This document shows positions 33,357 through 42,131 of a stretch of 63,822 bases of DNA, in pieces; the first letter of the stretch is position 1, and the number at the start of each line of letters is the position of its first letter. The position numbers and the translations under genes are program-made. Below the pieces are notes generated by a model, which made no database searches, was not told the origin of the DNA, and saw nothing but the letters and a program-made list of their open reading frames with translations. Source of the DNA: Methylomicrobium sp035916875 (GTDB taxonomy: Bacteria; Pseudomonadota; Gammaproteobacteria; Methylococcales; Methylomonadaceae); assembly GCF_035916875.1 (NCBI RefSeq), contig NZ_JAXUHN010000067.1, positions 1-63,822 on the forward strand, given 5' to 3'.

Positions 33357-34430
33357 TTACTCGGGCAACAACGCTAAAATTCGCGACGGACTGATGCCGG
33401 TCAGACAGCGGGTATGATCCGGATGATCTTCCGGATATAGCGGACAGGTGCGCTTGAAGCAGGGCGCGCAATCGAGATGTAACGAAACGACCTGGGCCTT
33501 GGCGTGCAAGGGCGGCGTAAATCCGGGGTCGGACGAGCCGTAGATCGCGACCAGCGGTTTATCGAGCGCGGCCGCCAGATGCATGAGCCCGGAATCGTTG
33601 CTGACCACCGCCGTGGCCAGCGACAGCAGATCGACTGCTTGATCAAGTTTCGTGCGTCCTGCAAAATCGACGCATATTCCGCCGGTCTGTTGATTAATTT
33701 CCTCGGTAACCGCCCTATCCTTCTCCGAACCGAACAACCAGACCTGCCAGCCATCGGCAATTTTTTTCCGGGCCAGTTCGGCAAAATGCTCGGTCGGCCA
33801 GCGTTTGGCCGGGCCATATTCGGCGCCCGGGCACAAGGCCAAAATGTTGCCGCCGGCTTTGATTTGAAATTTTTCAACGACCGCCGCTTGCCGCGCCGGA
33901 TCGGTCGGAATGCTGGGAATCGGGTAAGCGGGAGGTTGTCCTGCGTTTTTCGGCAAACCTAATGCAACGAAGCGCTGCACGGTCATCGGCAATTGCCGTT
34001 TATCGAGATTCCGGGCGTCATTCAGTAGCCCCCAGCGGCATTCGCCGATATATCCGGTGCGGAGCGGAATGTTCGCAAAGAAAGGAACGAGCGCAGATTT
34101 CCAGGAATTAGGTAAAACGATCGCCCAGGTATAGGCCTCGCTTCGCAATTGCCTGCCCAGCTTGATACGCTCGGCCAACCCGAATTGACCGTGCGTCAGC
34201 GGCATCGCAATCGAGCTTGTCACCTCCGGCATCCTCTCCAGAAGCGGAAAGGTCCAGGCTGGGGCCAGCACGTCGATTCGGCGGGCAGGATCGCCCGCTT
34301 TCAGCGCGATAAAAAGGCTCTGCGCCATCACCATGTCGCCGACCCAGGACGGGCCGACGACCAGAACCTTATTCCCGGCGGCCGCTCGTTGCTTGCTGGC
34401 CAAGGTTATTTCGCGGCATAGGCCAACCAT
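33357..34430 (-). CDS. waaF: LPS heptosyltransferase II (WaaF)
   Basis: This GT9 enzyme has KVLVVGPSWVGDMVMAQSLF near the N-terminus and SNDSGLMHLAAAL for nucleotide-sugar binding. It adds the second core heptose. From ATG 34430 it has 357 residues and overlaps the ilvE end by 25 bases. WaaF normally starts close to the KVLVVG stretch, so a TTG after the ilvE stop (near 34403) is a plausible alternative. It sits between ilvE and waaC on the minus strand. Confidence 0.93.
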   Translation of the reverse strand: MVGLCREITLASKQRAAAGNKVLVVGPSWVGDMVMAQSLFIALKAGDPARRIDVLAPAWTFPLLERMPEVTSSIAMPLTHGQFGLAERIKLGRQLRSEAYTWAIVLPNSWKSALVPFFANIPLRTGYIGECRWGLLNDARNLDKRQLPMTVQRFVALGLPKNAGQPPAYPIPSIPTDPARQAAVVEKFQIKAGGNILALCPGAEYGPAKRWPTEHFAELARKKIADGWQVWLFGSEKDRAVTEEINQQTGGICVDFAGRTKLDQAVDLLSLATAVVSNDSGLMHLAAALDKPLVAIYGSSDPGFTPPLHAKAQVVSLHLDCAPCFKRTCPLYPEDHPDHTRCLTGISPSRILALLPE

Positions 34431-35332
34431 TCGGCATGGTCGTCCCTACGTCCGTGGACATAATCGAAATACAACGCTTGCAGTTTCTCGGTGATCGGGC
34501 CGCGGCCGCCGTTGCCGATCTTGCGGCCGTCATATTCGCGGATCGGCGTGACTTCGGCAGCGGAACCGGTAAAGAATGCTTCGTCGGCGATATACACTTC
34601 ATCGCGTGTGATGCGTTTAACGATTACTTCGAGCCCCTGCTCGGCGGCGATCGTCATGATCGTGTCGCGGGTGATGCCTTCCAGCGCCGAAGTCGTTTCC
34701 GGCGTATAGAGTTTGCCGTTACGAACCACGAACAGGTTCTCGCCGCTGCCTTCGGCGCAGAAACCTTCGTGATCGAGAAGCAAGGCTTCGTCATAGCCGG
34801 TCGAGATGGCTTCCTGCAAGGCCAGCAGCGAATTGATATAGTTGCCGTTCGCCTTTGCCTTACACATCGTGCTGTTCACATGATTGCGCGTATAGGACGA
34901 AGTTCTGATCCGGATGCCTTTTTCCATGTTGTCCGCGCCCAGATAAGCGCCCCAGGTCCAGGCAGCAACCATCACATGTACTTTCAGATTGTCGGCGCGC
35001 AGGCCCATGCCTTCGGAGCCGTAGAAACACATTGTACGGATGTAAGCGCTGTCGAGATTGTTCTTTACTATCGCGTCGCGTTGCGCCTCGTTAATTTCGT
35101 CCTTGCTGAACGGCATCGGCATGTTCATGATGTGCGCGGAACGGAACAGGCGGTCGGTATGCTCCTTCATTTTGAAGATGGCAGTGCCTTTTTCGGCGTG
35201 ATAGGCGCGCAGGCCTTCAAACACGCCGCCGCCGTAATGCAGCGTGTGGGTCAGGACGTGAGTTTTCGCATCGCGCCAGTCAACCCATTTTCCATCCAGC
35301 CAGATATAGCCGTCTCTATCGTCCATCGTCAT
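34406..35332 (-). CDS. ilvE: branched-chain amino acid aminotransferase
   Basis: The 308-residue class IV aminotransferase opens MTMDDRDGYIWLDGKWVDWR. The PLP-binding lysine lies in the KAKANGNYINSLLA segment near residue 160, and DHEGFCAEGSGENLF follows. It makes Leu, Ile and Val from their keto acids. It is the first gene of a run with waaF and waaC, where the linkage is positional only. Upstream, 35333-35565 holds promoter-like AT-rich DNA and no supported gene. Confidence 0.95.
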   Translation of the reverse strand: MTMDDRDGYIWLDGKWVDWRDAKTHVLTHTLHYGGGVFEGLRAYHAEKGTAIFKMKEHTDRLFRSAHIMNMPMPFSKDEINEAQRDAIVKNNLDSAYIRTMCFYGSEGMGLRADNLKVHVMVAAWTWGAYLGADNMEKGIRIRTSSYTRNHVNSTMCKAKANGNYINSLLALQEAISTGYDEALLLDHEGFCAEGSGENLFVVRNGKLYTPETTSALEGITRDTIMTIAAEQGLEVIVKRITRDEVYIADEAFFTGSAAEVTPIREYDGRKIGNGGRGPITEKLQALYFDYVHGRRDDHAEWLAYAAK

Positions 35333-35565
35333 TTCCGATACTCCAAAATGTGCTTAGTGATTGTTTATTCGTAAAATTCGGCCGTCGGGTCCGGCATGGC
35401 GACAACCGCCGCCAATTTGCTGGAACATACGCTGCCGGCATTTTGATTTGCGCAGCCCTGTACTCAGCAACCCGGTATAAAGATGGAATTGTACTATAAA
35501 CTCGGCCACGACCATACCGGGATTCGGTAAAAGGTTGATGCGGCGCGTCTTTTGGCGGAATTGAA

Positions 35566-37119
35566 TCAACGCACCAGTAAATCTCCTCCGAACCAATCGA
35601 CCAGCACGCTGCGGTAGTGCTCGGATTTTTTGACTTGCAGGTATTCGAGGGGATTCAGATTGTCGGTCAGCAGCACGCCGCGCGTTTTATCGACCTGAAA
35701 TACCCGTTGCTTGAGCCAGTCGATCTGGTCGGCGAACAGCGATTTGGCTTCGAGGTCGATAGGCTGGGATGCCGCCAGAAAGATGAAATCATTGAAATCC
35801 TTGCCCGGCTCCGAGATGAACAAGGACTGATGCGGGAATACCTGATCGACTGTTTTGGCGACCGAAGGCAGCGCCCGGTTATCCTGCCCTTCCGCAAAAC
35901 TGACAAAATTGACCGCCAGGATGCCCCGTTCGGACAACAGTCCCTTCAACTGCCGCAAGGTCTCGACCGTCAACAGGTGCGAGGGTTCCGAACCGCCGGT
36001 AAAACAGTCATGGATGATCAGATCGTAGGGACCTTGGAGATGGCGGATTTCATAGCGTGCATCGCCGATGATGTTTTTTCCGGCCGGATTGAAATCGAAA
36101 TAACGGCTTGCCGCCGCCGCGACCGCAGGATCGATCTCCAACGTATCGGTATCGATACCGTAGCGATCACGCAATACTTCGACCATTTTGCCGGCCCCGA
36201 GCCCCACGATCAACGCACGCTTCATGCCCGGCCTGAGCGCCGGAATCAAGCCGACGATATCCTGATAGCTGAGCCGGTTGCCGCCGTCGCTGATGCCGGC
36301 CGCGCCGATCATCGACGCATCGGAAGTCAGCATGCGCAAATTCCGCGCCGGCTGGTCGATCACTCGCACCCAGCCATATAAACTCTCTTCTTCGGATAAC
36401 ACTTTGAATTTATCGCCGGGATGCGGCAAATGCCCCGCATCGACGATTTTGGGCAACAGGCCGAGGCCTATGATCAATAGGGACACGCTGCAAATAATCG
36501 CCGAATTCATCGCCAGGCGCTTCTGCTCGAATACCGCGATCAACACCGACAGCAGCAACAGAAACACACCGGCGCCGATGAAGATTTCGCGCGCCCCCAG
36601 CAACGGAAACAGATAGAAGCCGAGAAACAGCGTCCCGGCGACGCTGCCGAGGGTGCTGACCGCATAGATAGATCCCGCGCTCGAGCCCACGCCGTCCAGA
36701 CGCGGCGTCGCGAGTTTGATCGCGAACGGCCCCACCATGCCCAGCATCGTCAAACTCGGCAAAAACAACACCAAGGCGCTCACCAGCGCGCCGAGGCGAA
36801 GTCCCAACGGATCGGTCGCCAACAGCACCGGCCGGGCCAGCCCTGGTATCAGCAAGGTCAGCACCGCAGCCAACGCAATGATCAGCGACAAGCCGGCGCG
36901 CTTCGCCCGGTCGGCCCAGCGCCCGCCGATAAAATAACCGATCGCCAGCGCCATCATCGTGACCGAAATCAGCGACGACCAAACATACAGGCTCGCTCCG
37001 TAAAACGGCGCGATCATCCGGGTGCCTAAAAGCTCGATTACCATCACCGAAGCGCCTGTCAGGAACACGGTCAGATACAGGCCGGTGCGTTCGAGTGCGT
37101 TAAAAACGTTGTTTGCCAT
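35566..37119 (-). CDS. membrane-fused spermidine-synthase-like protein
   Basis: The 517-residue protein has about six or more N-terminal helices (residues 10-225, with GASVMVIELLGTRMIAPFYG) joined to a Rossmann methyltransferase-like domain resembling SpeE (ALIVGLGAGKMVEVLRDRYG near 300-320; GDARYEIRHLQGPYDLIIHD near 355-375). It is a fused transporter/spermidine-synthase architecture of unproven activity. The domain may bind a decarboxylated SAM-like donor. No speD is nearby. It follows ApbE by 18 bases in the same direction, so it may belong to that transcript. Confidence 0.85.
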   Translation of the reverse strand: MANNVFNALERTGLYLTVFLTGASVMVIELLGTRMIAPFYGASLYVWSSLISVTMMALAIGYFIGGRWADRAKRAGLSLIIALAAVLTLLIPGLARPVLLATDPLGLRLGALVSALVLFLPSLTMLGMVGPFAIKLATPRLDGVGSSAGSIYAVSTLGSVAGTLFLGFYLFPLLGAREIFIGAGVFLLLLSVLIAVFEQKRLAMNSAIICSVSLLIIGLGLLPKIVDAGHLPHPGDKFKVLSEEESLYGWVRVIDQPARNLRMLTSDASMIGAAGISDGGNRLSYQDIVGLIPALRPGMKRALIVGLGAGKMVEVLRDRYGIDTDTLEIDPAVAAAASRYFDFNPAGKNIIGDARYEIRHLQGPYDLIIHDCFTGGSEPSHLLTVETLRQLKGLLSERGILAVNFVSFAEGQDNRALPSVAKTVDQVFPHQSLFISEPGKDFNDFIFLAASQPIDLEAKSLFADQIDWLKQRVFQVDKTRGVLLTDNLNPLEYLQVKKSEHYRSVLVDWFGGDLLVR

Positions 37120-37137
37120 TTCAGATTCCTAAAGCTT

Positions 37138-38091
37138 TTAAAAGCGAGCCTCGGCATTCAGCAAGGTTCCGCCCGTCTCGCCGTTCACATCGACCCAAAG
37201 ATGCGGCAGTGCGAGCGACTCTAACCAGGACGGTCCTTCTTCCTCTTTCAGCATCGCAATGGTCGACGCGCTGCCGGCCACCACGCAGAAATCGGCGATC
37301 ACGCTGACCGAGGCCAGACGGTTGACCGGCCAGCCGGTTCGCGGATTCAAAATATGCCCATAGCGCACATTGCCGATCGTCAGACAGCGTTCATAATCGC
37401 CGCTGCTGGCTATCGCGCCCTGAGCCAACTCGACCGTGTCCAACAATGCGCTTTTTTGCCGCGGATCGCGAATGCCGATCCGCCAGGGGCTGTCGTCAGC
37501 GCGCGGGCCAATCAATTTGATGTCGCCGCCCAGATTGATCATGCCGTGCCGGATGCCGGCCGACCAGCACAGGCCGGCGGCGCGGTCGGCCGCGTATTCC
37601 TTCACCACGCCGCCGAAATCGATCTCGATGCCGGGCAGCGGAAACTCGAGAACCGGGGGCCTCCAGACGACTTTATCCCAACCGACCTTGGCGAGCAGTT
37701 CGTCGATCATGCCTTGATCCGGCAGGGCTGCGCTGTCAAAGCGCCAGGCGCGCCGCAGAATTCCCGAGGTAATATCGAAGAGCCCGCCGCTCTGCTCGTG
37801 GCAGGTTGAGGCATAATTCAACAGGCTAGCAGTTTCATCGTCCACCGTGATGCGGCCGCCCGCCGCCGCGACACGATTGATTTCGGATAGAAAACTGTCG
37901 CCGCGATAGCGCGAATAGCGCGCTTCCAGACGCGCAATATCGGCAATCGTGGCCTCGGCGGCGTACCTTGCGGCCGCACCGGACTCTGCGAAAAACTGCA
38001 TCTCGCAAGGCGTGCCCATCGCCTTGAAAGCCTGCCGGTAAAACTCAAGGGGTTTCAGAGCGTAGTCATCCTCATTGTTGATGCGCGGCAA
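37138..38091 (-). CDS. apbE: ApbE-type FAD:protein FMN transferase without visible signal peptide
   Basis: ApbE moves FMN from FAD to a Thr/Ser of exported redox proteins. Signatures present are RYSRYRGDSFLSEINR, DFGGVVKEYAADRAA, GGDIKLIG and HILNPRTGWPV, and a final SASTIAML where the metal site lies. The best start is TTG 38091, with a stop two codons upstream in frame, so no N-terminal signal is encoded, unlike most ApbE lipoproteins. ATG 38019 lies inside the fold. A start error or frameshift in a lost 5' region is possible. It is the last of a thioredoxin-DUF4266-DUF3570-ApbE run. Confidence 0.9.
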   Translation of the reverse strand: MPRINNEDDYALKPLEFYRQAFKAMGTPCEMQFFAESGAAARYAAEATIADIARLEARYSRYRGDSFLSEINRVAAAGGRITVDDETASLLNYASTCHEQSGGLFDITSGILRRAWRFDSAALPDQGMIDELLAKVGWDKVVWRPPVLEFPLPGIEIDFGGVVKEYAADRAAGLCWSAGIRHGMINLGGDIKLIGPRADDSPWRIGIRDPRQKSALLDTVELAQGAIASSGDYERCLTIGNVRYGHILNPRTGWPVNRLASVSVIADFCVVAGSASTIAMLKEEEGPSWLESLALPHLWVDVNGETGGTLLNAEARF

Positions 38092-38209
38092 AGATTAGCG
38101 ACTGATAAAGAGGCATCCATATCATGTAAAAAGCCTAATGTCAGGCGGCTAAGGCAGACGGCCCCACCCCAGTTTCCAATAAAAGCGGTATTTTCAACTA
38201 AATCCTTAG

Positions 38210-40744
38210 CTAAAACGCATAATGCCAAGTCGCCGACAACGACCCGTCGCGGTTCAGTTGATAGCCGTTGTAATCGGTGCTGACAGGCTGCAGCCATTCC
38301 ACGCCCAGCGTATTGCCGGCCAGGTCGCCGCCCGGCACCGTCGCATTGAGGCCGAAACCGACATCCCAGAACCGTCCGCCGTAATTCATCGGATAATCCA
38401 TCGGGCCCAATTTATTGATATATTGATTATACTGCCCCTGAATCGCGCCCTGGATCGTATAGACGCCGCGCACGGTCGCGGACAGCCAGTTAGTCAGGCC
38501 GTAACCGCCCCATGCCGTCGTTTGAAAGATGTCACCGAGCGCATAGCCGGTCTCTCCGCTACCCTCAAGGCGCTTGGTTCCACTCAACTGCGCTCCCCAC
38601 GACCAGCTGTCGTAATTGCCGGTATAAGTCAGGCTCGGCTTGAAATCCAGCGTGCCGCTGCCAAGCTGCATGCCGTAATGAATCAGGCCGCCAGGCTCCT
38701 GATGATTGCGGCGAAGTTGAATATCGACGGATCCGAATGGAATGCTCAGGCCCAAGCCCATGTGCAGATGATGATAGCCGGCATCGAGCACTTTGAACAA
38801 CGCATAAACCCCCATATCGCTGATGCCGCCGGTTTCGTCACCGTTTTCAACGTGATGCGCGATATGCACGCCGCCATTATTCGGCACGGTGACGTCGGGG
38901 GGCGCGCCTGTCAGCCGGCGCATATCCATGCTCATGTCCATGAATTGCGGCATTACCATGAGGTTCAGCCAGTCGGTCGGCGCATACATGATGTCGAGCA
39001 TATGCATGTGCATCTGCATATTGCTGGGCGTGATCCAGCATGGATTTGGACCGCAGCCGCCGGCAACGATGGCGGGATCGCTGGCCGAATTCGAACCGAG
39101 CAGCATATCGCCGCTTTGACCGCTGTACATGTAACGGTAGCCGACCATGAAGCCGCCCTTACCGATCATGTGATCGAACATCACGCCGGCCGGCGCCGGG
39201 GCGCCGTGCTGATGGTGATGATGCGCATGGCTACCGTGATCGCCGCTTGCCGCCAATGCCTCCAGATTGACCTTGATCGCACCGTTAACGCTCCAATAAT
39301 CAAAATTTGCGTAGCTTCCTTCGCCGCCCCCGCCCAGTTTCAACGCACCTTGATGCGTGTAATACTCGAACCCCGTATCGAGGCTTATGCCTTTGGCGAA
39401 CTGCTTACTGATCGTGATTCCGCCGCTCAGCGCGCCATAGCCGGAAAGCCGTTGATCGCTGGAAAAATTAGTCGGCAACACATTGCGGTTAAATCGCCCC
39501 CTGTTAAAGGCCTGATTTGAAACCAGATAAGGTGTGTAGAAATCGGCCGCGTCCTGCGAGTAATACCGGATTCTGGGCGTGACCGTCCAGCCGTAACCGA
39601 GCGGCTGTGCCCAGTCGGACTCGAAAGTATGGGCATTGATGCCCCAGTCATCGAGATAATAACGGTAATTGAAATGCAGAGCCGCATCCAGCGTATCGAT
39701 ATGCTGTACATAGCTCAAATTGCCATTGAACTGATTGCGCACATTCGGGCGCTGTTCAAGCAAGGCGCGTACCTGTCCAACATACGCCGCGCCCTCGGGC
39801 GGAGGTATGTTATCGTTGATAAATGCGACTTCGACGACCTTGTAAGGGTTCTCCATATAGCCGTTGCTGTTGGTATAGCCAAGCCCGGCTTCGATCAGCG
39901 CGTTCTTGTTCAGCACCTGTGTCAGGCCAAAATGCGCGCCCCAATCCTTACGATTACCATGAATTATTTTGCCTCCCGCTGCCGTCCGTGTAATCTGGTT
40001 GTCAAAGGCGCCGGTATCGATATACGGCTGAGCATCGTGATCCATTGTGGCTTTGGTGTCGCTCGACGTATAACTCAAGCCGCCGCTCAATGTGGTCAGT
40101 TTCTGATTGAAATCGAGCCGTCCTCCCAGATTAACGAAACTAGATTCGTAATCGCGCTCCTGGGATATGCCTCCGCCCACATCCAGCGCCGCTTCGTCCC
40201 ATTCGTGACCCAGCTTGAAGCTGCCCTGTTTGCGAGTTTCGGGAGAAGCTCCAGATAGGGTTTGTACCAGTTGCCTGTTAGGACCGCCAATTACGGTTCC
40301 GAAACCATCGGTTTGCAATGGGTTGAGCTTCTTATCAAAATATAATTCGCCCGTAATGATGGGGGTTGCCCCGGTCACACCGTTGGGCGAATTTATCGTA
40401 CTGTTGCCGCGAAAGTCGAGTGGCGCGGTCGCAACCGGCGTCGCGCCCGACCAGGTGTCCTGTGTGTAATTGAAAGTAAACTTGGTCCGATCCGTAACTT
40501 TAATATTGCCGCTGCCTTGCAGGGTATCGACCGTGATAGGTCGAAACGCACTTTCGACACCGTAGAGTTGTCGTTTTTCCTCCTGATAATGACCGTACTG
40601 AACGCCGAATTCGTCGTCCGCGGCTTGCGCGGTTGGCAGTACCAATCCAGGAAGAGCCAATGCGGCGGCAGTCAGTGCATTTAATGGACACGAAAGTGAC
40701 TTTGCCGCATCCGAGAAGTTTTGAGTGGATTTAGTAACAGCCAC
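38210..40744 (-). CDS. DUF3570 outer-membrane protein fused to a Met/His-rich copper-associated domain
   Basis: The 844-residue secreted protein has signal peptide about 1-42 (ALPGLVLPTAQA). Residues about 43-505 form repeated beta strands typical of DUF3570, normally a protein of roughly 400 residues. A linker with SHAHHHHQHG (about 505-518) joins a second barrel-like half. This contains MVGYRYMYSG, MQMHMHMLDIMYAP and MDMSMDMRR (about 525-608), a Met-rich pattern I recall from outer-membrane proteins near copper genes. The end ATWHYAF fits a barrel. GTG 40744 overlaps the DUF4266 stop by 14 bases. No catalytic motif is visible; metal or flavin handling at the outer membrane is inferred. Confidence 0.82.
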   Translation of the reverse strand: MAVTKSTQNFSDAAKSLSCPLNALTAAALALPGLVLPTAQAADDEFGVQYGHYQEEKRQLYGVESAFRPITVDTLQGSGNIKVTDRTKFTFNYTQDTWSGATPVATAPLDFRGNSTINSPNGVTGATPIITGELYFDKKLNPLQTDGFGTVIGGPNRQLVQTLSGASPETRKQGSFKLGHEWDEAALDVGGGISQERDYESSFVNLGGRLDFNQKLTTLSGGLSYTSSDTKATMDHDAQPYIDTGAFDNQITRTAAGGKIIHGNRKDWGAHFGLTQVLNKNALIEAGLGYTNSNGYMENPYKVVEVAFINDNIPPPEGAAYVGQVRALLEQRPNVRNQFNGNLSYVQHIDTLDAALHFNYRYYLDDWGINAHTFESDWAQPLGYGWTVTPRIRYYSQDAADFYTPYLVSNQAFNRGRFNRNVLPTNFSSDQRLSGYGALSGGITISKQFAKGISLDTGFEYYTHQGALKLGGGGEGSYANFDYWSVNGAIKVNLEALAASGDHGSHAHHHHQHGAPAPAGVMFDHMIGKGGFMVGYRYMYSGQSGDMLLGSNSASDPAIVAGGCGPNPCWITPSNMQMHMHMLDIMYAPTDWLNLMVMPQFMDMSMDMRRLTGAPPDVTVPNNGGVHIAHHVENGDETGGISDMGVYALFKVLDAGYHHLHMGLGLSIPFGSVDIQLRRNHQEPGGLIHYGMQLGSGTLDFKPSLTYTGNYDSWSWGAQLSGTKRLEGSGETGYALGDIFQTTAWGGYGLTNWLSATVRGVYTIQGAIQGQYNQYINKLGPMDYPMNYGGRFWDVGFGLNATVPGGDLAGNTLGVEWLQPVSTDYNGYQLNRDGSLSATWHYAF

Positions 40745-40958
40745 ATCCGCCTCCCTCGGATGAGCTGATGCCGGAGGCGGCTTCCCGACTGCCGTAAATG
40801 TGGCTGCGGAATGAACCCTGCATAGGATAAGGTTCCAGAGCCATATGCTGCTTGGCGAGATTTCCCCTCTGCCACGGCGCTACCTGCGCGCATCCTTCGA
40901 CGCCAAGGCTCAAAAAAAAAGCTATCGTCATAAATGCCAACCGTCCCAATTTCATCAT
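40731..40958 (-). CDS. DUF4266 lipoprotein peptide ending GGGCGCY
   Basis: The 75-residue lipoprotein has a signal with lipobox LGVEGC (Cys23), the conserved APWQRGNLAKQHMAL, and a C-terminus of Ser/Gly ending GGGCGCY. The family, always small and next to DUF3570, keeps this Gly-Cys tail (recalled). The tail resembles a modified peptide or a metal-binding site more than a fold. ATG 40958 overlaps the thioredoxin stop (ATGA), and the end overlaps the DUF3570 start, so three genes are translationally coupled. An ApbE substrate role is possible but unproven. Confidence 0.88.
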   Translation of the reverse strand: MMKLGRLAFMTIAFFLSLGVEGCAQVAPWQRGNLAKQHMALEPYPMQGSFRSHIYGSREAASGISSSEGGGCGCY

Positions 40959-41479
40959 TTCACGTCCGCCGCGGGCGATTTCTCGGCCAACAGCTTCTCC
41001 ACCATCTCACGCAGCTCTTTGCCTTCATCCTGACGAAAACCCAAATGCACATGGCGAATAACGCCATCGCGGCCGATCAGATAAGACGACGGCATGGCCT
41101 TCACATCGAACTGTCTGGCGCATTGTTCGCCCTTATCCGCCGCTATCGTGAAATTGGCTGGATATTGCGATAAAAAGGCTTTGGCATCCTCGGCGTTTTC
41201 ATCCAGATTGACGCCAATCATCGTAACGCCTTGCTCGCCGAGTTCATGATGCAACTGATTCATGAATGGAAACGATTTAGCGCAAGGCCCGCACCATGAC
41301 GCCCAAAAATCGAGATACACCACCTTGCCTTTAAACTCGCCAAGATCAATGGCGCGCCCGCCATCGATCGAGTTTAATTCGCACTTAGGAAGGACATCGC
41401 CCGCATTCGCGGCCAATATCTGCCTGCATGGGGCAAGCATTATTGCCGTATAAAGTATGGCTGCCGTTTTTCGATTCAT
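40955..41479 (-). CDS. TlpA-family periplasmic thioredoxin
   Basis: The 174-residue protein has a signal peptide (about 1-25) and the redox motif WCGPC (Cys63/Cys66) in VYLDFWASWCGPCAKSF, with the cis-Pro loop in KAMPSSYLIG. It resembles TlpA/ResA-type reductants that keep specific cysteines reduced. The neighbouring DUF4266 peptide has two tail cysteines, its likely partner. This gene starts the coupled run that leads to DUF3570 and ApbE. Confidence 0.93.
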   Translation of the reverse strand: MNRKTAAILYTAIMLAPCRQILAANAGDVLPKCELNSIDGGRAIDLGEFKGKVVYLDFWASWCGPCAKSFPFMNQLHHELGEQGVTMIGVNLDENAEDAKAFLSQYPANFTIAADKGEQCARQFDVKAMPSSYLIGRDGVIRHVHLGFRQDEGKELREMVEKLLAEKSPAADVK

Positions 41480-41517
41480 TGTTTACTTTCAGACTGGCGC
41501 TGGTTCGTTAATCTTTT

Positions 41518-41532
41518 TAACCGCGGGTTAAG
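41518..41532. promoter_or_regulatory. short palindrome before the thioredoxin operon
   Basis: TTAACC-GCG-GGTTAA lies 39-53 bases upstream of the thioredoxin start, within the 117-base gap after the 146-residue secreted protein gene. It is a possible operator. No T tract supports termination. Confidence 0.35.
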
Positions 41533-41596
41533 GCAGGTTTTTGTTTCGATGCCGTGGCCTCATGCGGCGAGAAGATAAGCCAGACACCATCAAGAC

Positions 41597-42037
41597 TCAT
41601 TGATTTTGCAGGGGCAGAATATCGGTGCCTGTATGATTGCCATGACTATCCTGACAATGGTACTCCAGCGAGTAACTCGCCTTTCCCGCCGCGCTTTTAT
41701 CAATGACAATCGTGTACGTATCGTTGTTACCCGGTTTCACGACCTGAAGCTCGGGGCTATAGTTTTCATCCCCGCCAACACGGTCCGTCGTGCTCATGGC
41801 GAGATCGTCATTGATCACTTGAGCGCTTACCGGCGGCGAAGCCGGAATCACACTCTTAATTTCAAAGAAAAGCTGATAAGGTTTACCACCGCCATCATCA
41901 AAACAGGAAACTTGATATACATCGGTAGCCGAGGCCCCTGCATTCAGCGTTCCACCCTGATCATGCGCAATCCCGATAGAAGAGTATGCAATTGCGGCAT
42001 GGACAAAAAGCCATCGCCATGTTTTAACATTTTTCAT
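41597..42037 (-). CDS. secreted unknown protein, single Cys-pair domain
   Basis: The 146-residue protein has a signal peptide ending GIA before HDQGG, so the mature form may begin with histidine. One domain follows, bounded by Cys in YQVSC and Cys in SLEYHCQD, probably a disulphide. It matches both halves of the next upstream protein (42132-42959): (A)QVI, a TD element, DDxYS/ENYS, YT(V/I)xxD and YSLxYxC. I recognise no family. The beta-strand pattern suggests a small sandwich domain. Same strand and spacing place it in the secreted cluster. Confidence 0.75.
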   Translation of the reverse strand: MKNVKTWRWLFVHAAIAYSSIGIAHDQGGTLNAGASATDVYQVSCFDDGGGKPYQLFFEIKSVIPASPPVSAQVINDDLAMSTTDRVGGDENYSPELQVVKPGNNDTYTIVIDKSAAGKASYSLEYHCQDSHGNHTGTDILPLQNQ

Positions 42038-42131
42038 AAAACCTCGTTCCGCCCGTTAACTTGCGTAAACAAAAATCATCAAAAACAAAAGGGTTGATAT
42101 ATGCAAACCGTAGGCCGGCACACCTGTTTGC

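Noticed and set aside
35354..35596. 80-codon minus-strand frame between ilvE and the spermidine-synthase-like gene
   Set aside because: No ribosome site or recognisable feature, and it overlaps the neighbouring gene end.
38222..39520. 432-codon plus-strand frame rich in His and Ile opposite DUF3570
   Set aside because: Its histidines come from antisense reading of Met codons; the minus strand has a signal peptide, overlaps and a family match.
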